Positions 1 through 10,399 of a stretch of DNA of 64,000 nt are shown in pieces (the stretch's first letter is position 1; each line of letters begins with the position of its first letter). Under the pieces are notes generated by a model, which saw nothing but the letters and a program-made list of their open reading frames with translations, was not told where the DNA came from and ran no database searches. The position numbers were made by a program, and so were the translations under genes. Source of the DNA: Cladocopium goreaui (Eukaryota; Sar; Dinophyceae; Suessiales; Symbiodiniaceae); NCBI GenBank assembly GCA_947184155.2, contig CAMXCT020006401.1, forward strand, positions 259,501-323,500, read 5' to 3'.

Positions 1-92
1 CCAGAAGATATGCCAGATAGAATGCCAAATAGAATGTCAGAAGATATGTCAGATAGAATGCCAGGAGATTTGCCAGTAAGAAAATGTATAAA
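1..92. repeat. Degenerate 12-bp tandem repeat
   Basis: Consecutive 12-mers of the type [C/T]CAGATAGAATG run from the first base, with single-base variation between copies. The flank just downstream (TGGGGATCAC, then an AGTAA-AATTTT stretch) recurs beside a second array of the same unit at about 23.58-23.69 kb, so this is a dispersed repeat family. No coding signal is visible. Confidence 0.8.
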
Positions 93-374
93 TGTCATGG
101 TGGGGATCACACGAAGTAAAGTAATTTTTCATTTTTTTAAAGTGCTCAATGTTTTTAATAGTTAAAAACTAAAAAACAATTCCCTGAAAAGGACACTTTG
201 TCTTTAATTGGCTTTAATGTGTTCAAATAAAAGGCCTCCAGAGTAAAATATGAAGGAGGATATGAGGAAGTAAAAACGGAACAAAATAGTACCTAAAGGT
301 CTATCACACACACACGTATATATATATATATATATTCTTGGGTGGTCGACGTTAGACATAGGGGGGTCGTGCAC

Positions 375-1010
375 CTGGATCTGCCATGTCGGTCCGCCTC
401 CACTGGGCTGGCAGGTCCATCACTGCGTTTGGCGTCGCGGATGTCATCGCGGATGTCCAGCTGCAAGCGAGCCTGGCTACACTGGGAGTCACGATGAAAT
501 CCAGTGCTACGAGTGCTTGATAGACAGCAAATACATGCAAATACAATATGATATGATAGGAAATCATATGTATATACAGTATATATATATATACACATAT
601 GACAGAGCATTGACATGACACCATTACACCCGATAACATGCCATATGAAAAGCTATGAAGTAAGGGTAGAAGGACTAACCCTTAGCATAGGCTTTTTCAA
701 GGGATCGAATGGACCAGCAAGAGAGAGAGCACCGAGGCTCCCACCAGCAACAGCAAGACGAGGTATCGCCACTTGCCTGGGATGGCGGCATCGAAGGTAC
801 CAATGGACATGAAAATAGCGGCTATCCACGGCCCAGATCGTCCACGGTCACGTAAAACAAAAGCATGAACATTTTTCCACGTGATTTTCTCGGGAAAGAG
901 CTGACCAGCTGACCCTCAACTGGCCCAGTTGACCCTCCAATGCAGTCCAGTCACGTCGAGCTTCATCGTCAACGGCCTCCGGCCGATGGCCGGAGCAACG
1001 AGGCAGGGAC
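375..1010 (-). CDS. Candidate exons of an unidentified gene, one with a membrane segment
   Basis: Three minus-strand stretches look like exons. 375-472 has an AG|G acceptor and a GT donor and encodes ARLQLDIRDDIRDAKRSDG and onward. 697-776 has an AG|G acceptor, encodes a strongly hydrophobic helix (YLVLLLLLVGASVLSLLLV) and ends in a stop, so it could be a terminal exon. About 920-1010 encodes EAVDDEARRDWTALEGQLGQ before a GT donor. I do not recognise the family and have not shown that all three belong to one transcript. Codon-like composition and splice sites are the only support. Confidence 0.35.
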
Positions 1011-2471
1011 ATGTCAAATATGTCAAAGATATTCAAATGGATGGTTCATGATTGTTTTAAATTGGTTTACCATGTTTTGCCCACAACTATCCCCTTCCGG
1101 GGCCGGATCAATCCAAATCCTCAGAAAAGTCCAGGCCTTTGTTTCCATATCTTTCGATCAACATCTACCAGGATCTACTGAAAAATTCATCCCCTGTTCC
1201 AACCCCCGGAACGCGCACCCCCAAAGAAGGTCTTCGACCTCGGCCAGATCTACGTCTGGCAGAGATGTGCAAGTGGTATCGTCTTCAATAATGTTCAACA
1301 TATTTCAAAAATAGCTTCATTATAAATTCATGATATCTAAAAATTACTTTGATAATTAGTGATGCGAGTTTCTATGGATTTTGACCACCTCAGGGCCCGG
1401 GGCTGTCCTTATTCCTGGATTGCAGGCGGCTGGGAGTTTTTTGCAGCGCCAGCGGGTCAACAGGTTTTCCTTTCCGCTGAGGTAAAACGTGAAAAGTCTT
1501 CGTTCGGCCCATCAAGAGAGCGCCGATGGCTGGAGCATTCCTCCTAACCAATCAGCATTTATCCGAGAGAATCAAGCTCATGGATACTGTTGGGACTCAC
1601 TTCCGTTCACCCCGTAGCGTGCAATCAGAAAACACCTCAAACCACCAATTTGCTCTCTTTGCGGAGGAAAAGATCGTGCAAAATATTGGCATTGCATTGA
1701 CGCGAGAGTGCAAGAAATCCTGCAGAATTGTCAAACCCCATGTACTTACCGGGCTGTGTTTCGGCCAGCTTCCATTTGGGAGACCCTAGCAACACATTGA
1801 GACACCGATTGATTTTGCTTTGGGTATTGGCCATTGGTAGTTGGCCTGTGCCAAACTTGTAAACCACCATGCCTCAGAGTGACAACACCCAAAAATGGCT
1901 GTGACCCTCACAGGAATCCTTGACCCAACAAAGAATCCCCTCTTTTGGTGGCTGTACATGCCCTTGTCTCGATCAGGCTGTCGATGCCCCTACTATTCTC
2001 AGCAGATGTGATTAAACTCACAGCATCGTCCATCACAATTCCATCATTGCACATTCTTTGCATTCCCCGCCCCCGCTCCAAATGAAAAGCGTGTGAAACC
2101 ACCAGGAGTTTCGTGTCAGCTCCCTGAATAGCGGCTCCAAGGACAGAAGTCCTTCAGAAGCACTTTCTGATGTCTACTTAAGACATCATAAATGATCCTT
2201 GTGGGCTACGTTGATGAGGAAAAAGAGACGATGTCTAGACGCACAATCAACAATATCTTCAAAACTTGGCAGAATAAACCCATGGTTTCGAAAACTCGAG
2301 GAAGGGCTGCAGTCTCGTTCAAATGCCTAACGAAGCCTGGACAAGAATGTTGCGGTCAGTGACTCCTACAAGAAGAGATGCAGTCACTGGCTTGTTCTGA
2401 CAGCAACTTTCTAGAAACGGTACTTATATAACTGGAAATATGCCTTCCCATCAATTCAGTAAGCTGAGGCA

Positions 2472-2623
2472 TCATCTTGCCAGATGTCCGCTGGAGCCTT
2501 CAAGCCAGACAGGGAGAAAGATGAAGAAGTCACCACGGGAGAAGCCCTTCCTGCGAAGTGGCAAAGTCGTGACACTTTTTGACACATCGAATGAAGCCAC
2601 AAAGTTCGATGCTTTGAAGCTGC
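2472..2623 (-). CDS. Candidate terminal exon, unidentified protein
   Basis: After an AG|G acceptor at 2623/2624 the minus strand reads SFKASNFVASFDVSKSVTT, then a basic and hydrophobic stretch, and stops at 2472. It lies downstream, on the same strand, of the last PH exon (4073-4179), so it may be the 3' end of the kinase-PH gene. That link is inference. Other weak exon-like stretches in between (about 3.28-3.36 and 3.66-3.74 kb) could not be phased. Confidence 0.3.
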
Positions 2624-2739
2624 CTGACGTTGTCTGACGTCCAGCTTCATTTTCGTACACGTCCCACAAGTGGGAAATTGGCACCCAAAACAAGTCCCGA
2701 AATGCCGATCACCAATTCTCAAAGATACCAGTACAAATG

Positions 2740-2858
2740 CTGGTTGGTGGTTTTTCGCCGCCCCTCTGAAAAAGATGAAAGTCGTTCGTCAATGGGAAGG
2801 ATGACATCCCATGTATGAAATGGAAGTCATAAAAGCCATGTTCCAAACCACCAACCAG
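2740..2858. repeat. MITE-like element, family 2, copy 1
   Basis: About 119 bp bounded by terminal inverted repeats CTGGTTGGTGGTTT and AAACCACCAACCAG (14 of 14 complementary). The interior shares CTCTGAAAAA-ATGA, GTCAATGGG and GATGACATCCCAT-TATGAAATGGAA with copies at 21,541 and 22,092. It has no coding capacity, so any movement would need an enzyme supplied from elsewhere. Confidence 0.75.
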
Positions 2859-3170
2859 CTGCTGGAATCATCCATGACCACCATGCCATGCCATCGTGCC
2901 ATCCCCCACATCCCTGCCGTTGCGCAGGTGCCATTTTCCCACCGGCTCGGTGGGCGAGAACTGATCAGCGAGTTGATTAGATGAAGACTCCCTTTGGACA
3001 TACAGAATTGCACAGTATCCTGGAAGATGTTGGAATCTCCATTGCCACTGTCACGTCACCACTCACTGAAATCTTCTCCGGACAAGTCACTCCGAATATC
3101 TCTTTTGGCGCCTCTCAAGCCGTATACCCAGACTGTACTGACACGCAGATGATGTCAGATTATAGTGAGA

Positions 3171-3262
3171 TTATACAACATATGTATATTATATATATAC
3201 ACTATATATATATATACACTATATATATATACACTATATATATATACACAGTATATATGTAA
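3171..3262. repeat. (TA)n / TATACAC simple repeat
   Basis: An AT dinucleotide tract with regularly spaced CACTATATATATATACAC units. No gene is visible in it. Confidence 0.8.
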
Positions 3263-4072
3263 TTATAAGACTACGGGGAGAATCTGTTGCCCCTCGGCCC
3301 TCCAGCTTTGGCAGTAAGTGAAAGCACCTGCTGCCTGCAGCTCGTGTTGACTCAGCGTAGCAGCTGCCGGTGCGCCAAAGAGTCAAAACACATCTGGATA
3401 CATCGGGATAAATCTCTCCAGGTTGTGCTAAGCATTGAAGCAAGAAGATCATCATTTATAGTTGATTTAGCCATTAAAAATAGTGATTTTCCACCAAAAC
3501 ATCATACAATCACATACAATCAGTTCATCGATGTCAGATTCCATCTTAAATTTCAGCCGTGGGCTATCAGTTCTTGTTTTATGTGTTGAAACATATTGAA
3601 TCCATATCAAAAAAAACACGGAAAAGATCAAAAAGTCAGATGTTATATACTCGGAGACGCCCCGCCGTCGGGGCTGAATATGCACGCCTCTCAGCCGTGC
3701 TTGAACTTGGTCATCTCTGAAATCCAACCTTTTTTGAACTTTGCTGAAGCTCAAGCTGAAAGATCATGAAAGATCTACTCTTCCCCCAACATGTTCCAAG
3801 TCGAGATATGTTGCCCGTTGACCTTTGGTGATCCTTTGGATTCTTTTGTTGAGGTTAACAGCACCTACTGTGAAGGTGGAGGAAGTTTCCAACAAAAAAG
3901 TGGAGGTCACTCTGTGCGCGAATGGTCCAGCTTCCATCAGCCATCATGATCTTGTATTTAGTCGTGAGTCCCCAGCGCCCAAATATGTCCCATCTCAAGA
4001 TTTCACTTTCAACTGACCCCCTAAATATTCACAATACAGATTTTCTCCAACTCTCCAAATCCATAGCCTCAC

Positions 4073-4179
4073 CCAGTTGTTCCAAGCAGCGATCGCGCAT
4101 GGCTTCGGATTCGGCAGCAAATTCTCCGGGGGCAAATTCCACGCCGCTGTTCGGGGCCAACTGAACCTGGAAGGCCCAC
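4073..4179 (-). CDS. C-terminal exon of a PH-like domain
   Basis: This 107-bp minus-strand exon is bounded by an AG|G acceptor and a GT donor (GTGAGG). It encodes WAFQVQLAPNSGVEFAPG, then a helix-like run of AAESEAMRDRCLEQL. A strand followed by a long amphipathic helix is the usual end of a PH domain, and an open PH-like start lies upstream on the same strand at 7385-7701. I therefore read it as the close of the second PH domain of the kinase-PH gene. The middle exons of this domain, between 4.2 and 7.3 kb, were not identified; tandem and AT repeats fill most of that interval. Confidence 0.5.
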
Positions 4180-4708
4180 CTGTCGTGGCTGACAGCTGTC
4201 AAGGATGGGATAGCAAGGAGCGTATTCAAAATGAACATTAAATGAATGGAATGCTAAAATGTCAAAGAGGGTTTATGGTCAAGCGGAAACCTTCCACCCT
4301 GCTGTTCAATCTCTGCTCTCACACCAAGCGACGGGTGGAATGCATCCTCTTTCTCCAGGAAGACGAACTTTGCTTGGGAAATGTCATCAGCGGTGTAGTA
4401 TACCAACTCTCCTTATCGTCAGCATCAGCATCACGTGAAATATGGTATCAGGCAGATGGACGGTCCATGAAAGGTGGGCCTGCTTTGCTTCCTGGTGCAT
4501 CGTGTAGTGGAGAAGCCAACAAATCCCTACCCTGCACATTGCCCCTGCACATTGCACAACCTCCGAAAAGCTCATCAGAATCCACCAAGTGACTCTCTTC
4601 CTTCTTGCTCCAGTACACCAAGCTGCCTTGGTTTTAGCTGACATAGCTCTAAGTGCGGTCACTTCTAGCTTCTCCCAGGAAGCAATCCCTTTGCGTGTGA
4701 GTGTCTAT

Positions 4709-5040
4709 GATATCAAAGTAAAATACATACATACATACATATGTATTATACTTTGATATTATATGTTAAATAAATTATAATATAAATTGTATATTAAAAA
4801 TTATATATTATATAATTATATATTATATATTATATATTATATATTATACATTATATATTATATATTATATATTATATAAAAGTATTATATATTATATAGT
4901 ATATATTATATATAATGTATTAAATATTATATATATAATATATTTTATATATTAAATATAATATGTATATGATATATTATATATTATATATTAATTTTTA
5001 TGTATTATATAAAAAAATACAAAATTTAAAATACAAGATT
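4709..5040. repeat. AT-rich tract with a short inverted repeat
   Basis: It opens with an 11-bp inverted repeat (ATATCAAAGTA at 4710-4720, TACTTTGATAT at 4749-4759) around an ATAC microsatellite. It then runs as TATATTA-type simple sequence to about 5040. No gene is visible. Confidence 0.75.
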
Positions 5041-5149
5041 GAAGCCACGAACCCCAATGTATTCACGTTCTTGGACTACGAGCGCAAACCTCTGCAATTG
5101 GAAAACGAACCTTTTTGACATGCAGTTCACAAAGAGACAACTACTGTAA

Positions 5150-5935
5150 CCTGCACAACAACATCACCACCAGCACAACGAAATCACCATCAGCACAACA
5201 ACATCACCAGCGCAATGAAACCACAACGAAAGCACCGCACAACAAAATCACCAGCGCAACGAAATCACCAGCACAACGAATGCACCAGCGAACATAACCA
5301 GCGCAACAAAATCACCAGCACAACGAAATCACCAGTACAGCGAAATCACCAGCACAACGAACTCAGCAGCGCAACAAAAGCACCAGCGCAACAAAATCAC
5401 CAGCGCAACGAAATCACCAGCACAACGAAATCACCAGCACAACGAAGCACCAGCGAACATCACCAGCGCAACAAAATCACCAGCACAACGAAATCACCAG
5501 TACAACGAAATCACCAGCACAACGAAATCACCAGCACAACAACATCACCAGCACAACGAAAGCACCAGCACACTCTACACTTTAAACTCCACACTTTACA
5601 CTTTACACTTTGCACTTTACACTCCTCACTCCACACTTTACACTGCACACTTTACACTCCACACTTTACACTCTACACTTTACACTCTACACTTTACACT
5701 CTACACTCCACACTATACACTTTACACTCCACGCTTTCCACTTTACACTCCTCACTCCACACTTTACACTCCACACTTTACACTCCACACTCCACACTTT
5801 ACACTCCACACTCCACATCACTCCACACTCCACCACACTCTACACTCTACACACACCACATTCCTCACTCCACACTCCACACACTACACTCCACACTCCA
5901 CACTCCACAACACTCCGCACTCCACCACATTCTAC
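5150..5935. repeat. Two adjacent minisatellites
   Basis: About 5150-5572 is a degenerate 17-bp tandem repeat of AAATCACCAGCACAACG. At about 5575 it switches abruptly to a pyrimidine-rich array of TTTACACTCCACAC-type units that runs to about 5935. The 240-250 aa plus-strand ORFs across this block are low-complexity translations of the repeats, not genes. Confidence 0.85.
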
Positions 5936-6149
5936 AAAGCCTGTCACAAAGCCTGCTACGCAAAACGACATGACAAGCTGCGTGGAAACGTTCGAAAAGG
6001 AGAGGTTTTGCAGCTTCCCCCATAGACACGGAATTAACGACGCCACGACGACGCGACGGCGACCCGACGAGCAACTGGAGGCGAACAAGGGTCCAGCCCC
6101 CAGACCCCCAGACTATAAACGGAATCCCTTCGCTACGCATTCGGGAATA

Positions 6150-7125
6150 AAATGTATAAAATATAAAATATTATGTATTAAATATTATATATTATATAAC
6201 ATATATTATATGTTTTATATTATATATATTACGTATTATATATTATTTATCATGTATCATATGTCAAATAATACATATTTATATATTATTATTATGGATA
6301 ATGTATTATATACTATATATTGTATATTCTTTATTATACTATATATTACATAATATATATTACATAGTATATATTACACATTATATTTTATTTTTTATAT
6401 TACATATTAAATATTATCTGTTTATGGTATTATATATATAATACATAAAATACATAATACATATTACATCATACATAATATACAACATATTTAACATATA
6501 ATTTAAAAATATATAATATATATTATATATGTGATATATGATATATATATATATATGTATTATGGTATATAATGTTTAATATAACATATATAATATAGAA
6601 TTGTTTAAAAAAAAACAATAAATTATATATATATATATGTGTGTGATTTACTACATATATAATATGTGATATATTACATATATATATATATATAATAATA
6701 TCTAAAATATTACATGTAATATATAGTACATAATAATGTAAAAAAAATGTTACATATAAAATATATAATATAAAGAACAAACTATGAAATATAAGATCTA
6801 TATAATATATAATAAATAGATATAGGTGTATATATATATAGAGAGAGATATATATAGAGATAAATAGATATGTACAGATATTTAGATATATAGATATATA
6901 GATATACAGATATACAGATATATAGATTTGTAGCTTTATAGATATATAGATATATAGATATACAGATTTATGGATATATTGATATTGATATAGATATAAT
7001 ATATATATAGCTTATATATATATTAATATAGCTTATGTAAATATAGCTTATATAATATATATAGCTTATATAATATATATATAGCTTATATATATAGCTT
7101 ATATATATATATACATACACAGGTT
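6150..7125. repeat. AT-rich simple-sequence block
   Basis: Almost pure A/T sequence with TATATA, ATAGATAT and AGCTTATATA units. I see no exon in it. It lies within the proposed kinase-PH gene, between the PH2 start exons and the PH2 end exon. Confidence 0.85.
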
Positions 7126-7384
7126 TATGTCTTTTTCACACTATGCTTACAAGTGTGCCTTGCCGCCCTGATTTCTCTCGATCCAGCCCAAGACTAAGAA
7201 CTGGGACCGGGACCAGGGAGCTCGACAAACAGCAAAGCAGAACAACTAATTGATACACAACCAGCCAAACCAACATCAAGAAAGAAATTGTTGGATCCCT
7301 GCACTGCATACTTACATACTTGATCGGACCTGATGCCCTCTGTAGATGATCAGGTTCCAGGTTCCAAGGGATTAGCAGAGTGGC

Positions 7385-7701
7385 CGTTCTTGGCGATCCA
7401 CATCTCGCGCTCAAACCAATCACCCTCTTTCTTTCGCTCGCCTGGAGCACTTCGCCCCAAACAAACTGCAATAAAGGTTGAAGAAATAATTTGCTTTGGG
7501 TCTTGTGATGCCTTGTGAGGTTTTTTTTCTGCTTGGGAAGCGCTCTGAAGAGCGCTTGTCCCATTCTCAAAATGGCGACTCTCGGATGTTTTTGGTCCCT
7601 TTTTTGGGTTCCACACATTTCCACACTGCGCACACTGCCCCAGCCATGCCTTCAGCTTTAACCTTCCAAAGCTTGGCTTTGAAGACAGGCTCGAACTGGT
7701 C
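7385..7701 (-). CDS. Start of the second PH-like domain (two exons)
   Basis: Exon 7650-7701 encodes QFEPVFKAKLWKVKAE and ends at a GC donor. Exon 7385-7441 encodes GERKKEGDWFEREMWIAKN, also with a GC donor. Both acceptors are AG|G. Phase is kept: the first exon leaves one base (G) and the second supplies GC, restoring a glycine codon. The pattern (basic strand, K-x-W-x-V, then W-F-x-R-x-M-W-I) parallels the first PH-like domain at 8631-10050 (L-Y-K-L, then H-W-L-K-R-D-M-W-V), so the two are probably duplicates. PH domains bind phosphoinositides or proteins at membranes; the ligand cannot be read from this. Confidence 0.55.
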
Positions 7702-7829
7702 CTGGCAGATCGAAGTCTTGGGACAAGATCGAAGTCTTGGTCGATTGGTGTTTGATTTTTGGCCAGTGAAACTGAGAAAAACTCCCCAGTCCACACTATT
7801 CCCAGTTATTCCCGCTGGAAAAAGCAAGG

Positions 7830-8054
7830 TACCCTCTGGTAAACATACAAAAAAAAACATGGAAAATCACATGTTTTAATGGCTAAATCAACGATCAATC
7901 TATTTCTATGGCCATTTTCAATAGCTTTTTGTATGTTTACCAGGCCGGGTACCCTCTGGTAAACTAACATAACTATGGAAAATCACCATTTTTAATAGGT
8001 AAACCATCTATAAATGGGTCATTTTCCATAGCTATGTATGTTTACCAGGGGGTA
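7830..8054. repeat. Two abutting MITE copies, family 1
   Basis: Copies at 7830-7951 and 7950-8054 share the central TA. Each starts TACCCTCTGGTAAA, has inner inverted segments such as CATAGCTATGGAAAATCACC against GGTCATTTTCCATAGCTATG, and ends in a complementary TTTACCAG(R)GGTA-like terminus. There is no ORF. TA at both ends fits a TA target-site duplication of the mariner type (inference). Confidence 0.8.
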
Positions 8055-8072
8055 TCTGAAACATTCTGAAAC

Positions 8073-8148
8073 TTCCACTGCCACAACTGCCGATCTCTTG
8101 GCCTTGGCATCTTCTCCCACCTTCATACGACGATTCTTCACTGCCAGC
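8073..8148 (-). CDS. Linker exon between the two PH-like domains
   Basis: A 76-bp minus-strand exon with an AG|G acceptor and a GT donor (GTTTCAG) encodes LAVKNRRMKVGEDAKAKRSA, then VVAVE. The lysine- and arginine-rich, low-hydrophobicity content suits a linker. Strand and position place it between PH1 (ending at 8631) and PH2 (starting at 7701). No family is recognised. Confidence 0.4.
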
Positions 8149-8430
8149 CTGGTAAGCAGAGAGCTGGTCAGCAGATATCCCAAATATAGCCCAAAAAAAT
8201 ATAAGATGTGTATATACATATATTAATATATATATATATCCAAATATCCCAAAGTGGATCTGCAATCCAGGCTGCAACTATACAGGAAATTCCCAGATGT
8301 CAATGCCATCACCGGCACAGCTTCCAGCCCTTGTAAGTGGGATCAGAGGGCCCAACCCGATGCAGCGTTGATTGTAAGCTGTCGAAAAAATCCATGAAAA
8401 ATCCATTGTTAAAACAATCATGTTCATTGA

Positions 8431-8536
8431 TACCCTCTGGTAATTGAACATAGCTATTGAACATGGCCATAGAAATAGTGGATTTTCCTATTAAAAATGG
8501 TGATTTTCCATAGTTATGTTAAATTACCAGAGGGTA
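8431..8536. repeat. MITE copy, family 1
   Basis: TACCCTCTGGTAATTGAACATAGC at the left and its near-complement GTTAAATTACCAGAGGGTA at the right. The interior contains GATTTTCC-TATTAAAAATGGTGATTTTCC as in the other copies. It lies in an intron of the kinase-PH gene. Confidence 0.8.
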
Positions 8537-8630
8537 ATTTCCCTACTAAGGCTACCAAGGTTGACATTTTTATTGGGGTAGCCGGATCCATCATGATGTT
8601 CCATCCATCTCAGCCGTCACGTGCCGTCAC

Positions 8631-10050
8631 CTGAACTGCTTGAGCTCATCTGCCACAGCACCGCCCAAGCGGATGGTCTGCATAGCACCATCCAAATTGG
8701 TGGCTTGGGACAGCAAGGATCGCCACTTCCTGGTTTTCGATCCCGATCCGATGGTGGAAAGTTGACGGTTGAAATGCCCACATTTAAGTCATGGTTTATT
8801 TGCTTCTTTAATCTATGCCATATTTTTAATGCTTTCTGGTTAAGAGTTTATCTTAAACAGACTTAAACATCCTTAAACCAATCCAGTCAGATATGTTCTA
8901 GTCAGTGCCACGGGATGAAAAGCTCAAGATAGGCTCCAAAATGCTCATGGTTTACCATTCATCTGACTCTTGGAATATCCAACGACAGGTTGCTTGAACA
9001 CCTTTGACTGCCATTTAGATTAAAATCCTCCGGAGGTCATAGCCACGTAGCCACGTCATGCCAAGAGGCCCATAGTCTGCCTCGGACTCAGCAGAGAAGC
9101 ACATGCTAATGTCCTGCTCGTGGTCGTCCTCGGGTCACAGTCGATGCGAAAAAAGAACTGGAGCGACTGAGAACTCGAAATGCTCGGAGGGTTCCCCACA
9201 ATGCCTACCATAGCCACCACAGCCAACCCCATTGGATTTCGTCAAGTTGCGCTGTTGATGCAATCCAACTTGAAGGCAAACTGCCGAGCAGAGCTGGTCA
9301 TGTTTTCCACCTCGAGATTTGGGGAGGTGCACTTCGAAGTGGAAGTGGGGGCGAATGTGAAAAATCATAAATGGTCTGCTTCTGGATGTGTCGTGCTCAG
9401 CAAATCATGGACAAAACAGCTTTGATCAGCTTTGATCAGCTTTGGAAATTCATTTTCCACGATCTCCATCACCAAAGGACCAAAGGACCAAAAGGTGATA
9501 AGTTTTTTTCGCTGCCTTCGCACCAGCCAGCTTCACGCCATCCAAGAGCACCAAACGCTTGTTCTCCTTGATGCTGAAATAGCACAAGGAGCCATCCTTG
9601 CCCGAGACGCAGTGAACCCCAGCAATATGTGGCGCAAGGCTGCCAAGATTCTTCATTTATATGTCAGACTGAGAAGACCTACAAAGACATCTTGGTCACG
9701 CGCAGATTCACAAGCACAAGCGATGCATCAAACATCGTGGAAAAAATATGGGAAACACACTCATGTTTTTCAATCTGTCGAGATGATCGACCACCCAATT
9801 ACATCAATGATTTATCCTGGGTCCTTACAGCAAAGCAGCCATTTCCATCTTTGTGATTCTTACAGCCAAGCATCGCAGGCAACCCACATGTCGCGCTTCA
9901 GCCAGTGAGCAGCATCGTCAGGATTTCCATCCTCAGATTCCAATGGATGTCCGATGGATTCCGACACATTCCGACACCATCCCCGACACCCCCACAGCCA
10001 GGCCACGGTGTTGAGCTTGTACAACGTGCCCTTGTACAAAGGTGCTTTGC
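8631..10050 (-). CDS. First PH-like domain (five exons)
   Basis: Minus-strand exons, 5' to 3': 10007-10050 (KAPLYKGTLYKLNT, GT donor), 9872-9931 (DGNPDDAAHWLKRDMWVACD, GC donor), about 9513-9596 (DGSLCYFSIKENKRLVLLDG; 3' edge uncertain), 9253-9310 (ENMTSSARQFAFKLDCIN, GC donor) and 8631-8729 (KWRSLLSQATNLDGAMQTI and onward, GT donor). All acceptors are AG|G. The order of strands (G-x-L-Y-K-L, W-x-x-R-x-M-W-V, S-L-x-Y-F, F-A-F-K) and the closing tryptophan-bearing helix give the PH-domain layout. Exon 10007 takes up the phase left by the last kinase exon, forming a glycine codon, so I read kinase and PH as one protein. Confidence 0.6.
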
Positions 10051-10399
10051 CTGGCTCCCAAACTTCCCATGTAAAATGATGTATAGATTGTAAAGTCATG
10101 TAAAGTCTAGTGCAAGAAAATTTAGCCACTACACGGTGTAGCCACTACACGGTGCTGAAGATTCTGAATGGAACGCCCAGCTCTGCTGGTCTACTTGAGT
10201 TGCTTCCAAGAAGCTGGAAGTATCTTCGAAGCGATGACGGTGTTGGCGTTGTACCTTCCTGAGAAAATTCACGACCAGTCAACCGAGTCAAGCGAGTCAA
10301 CCCGTGAATAGTGCCTGCCAGGTGAGGCAAGATAACCCTTCAGAACTTCACGCTGCCCGGTTTACCATGGAAAAAAAGCCCCTGCGACGAGACACTCGC

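Noticed and set aside
5150-5572. Possible CRISPR-like array
   Set aside because: The 17-bp units are contiguous and degenerate with no unique spacers, and the genome is eukaryotic; it is a minisatellite.
5215-6353. 247-252 aa plus-strand ORFs
   Set aside because: They are low-complexity translations of the 17-bp and TTTACACTCCACAC arrays.
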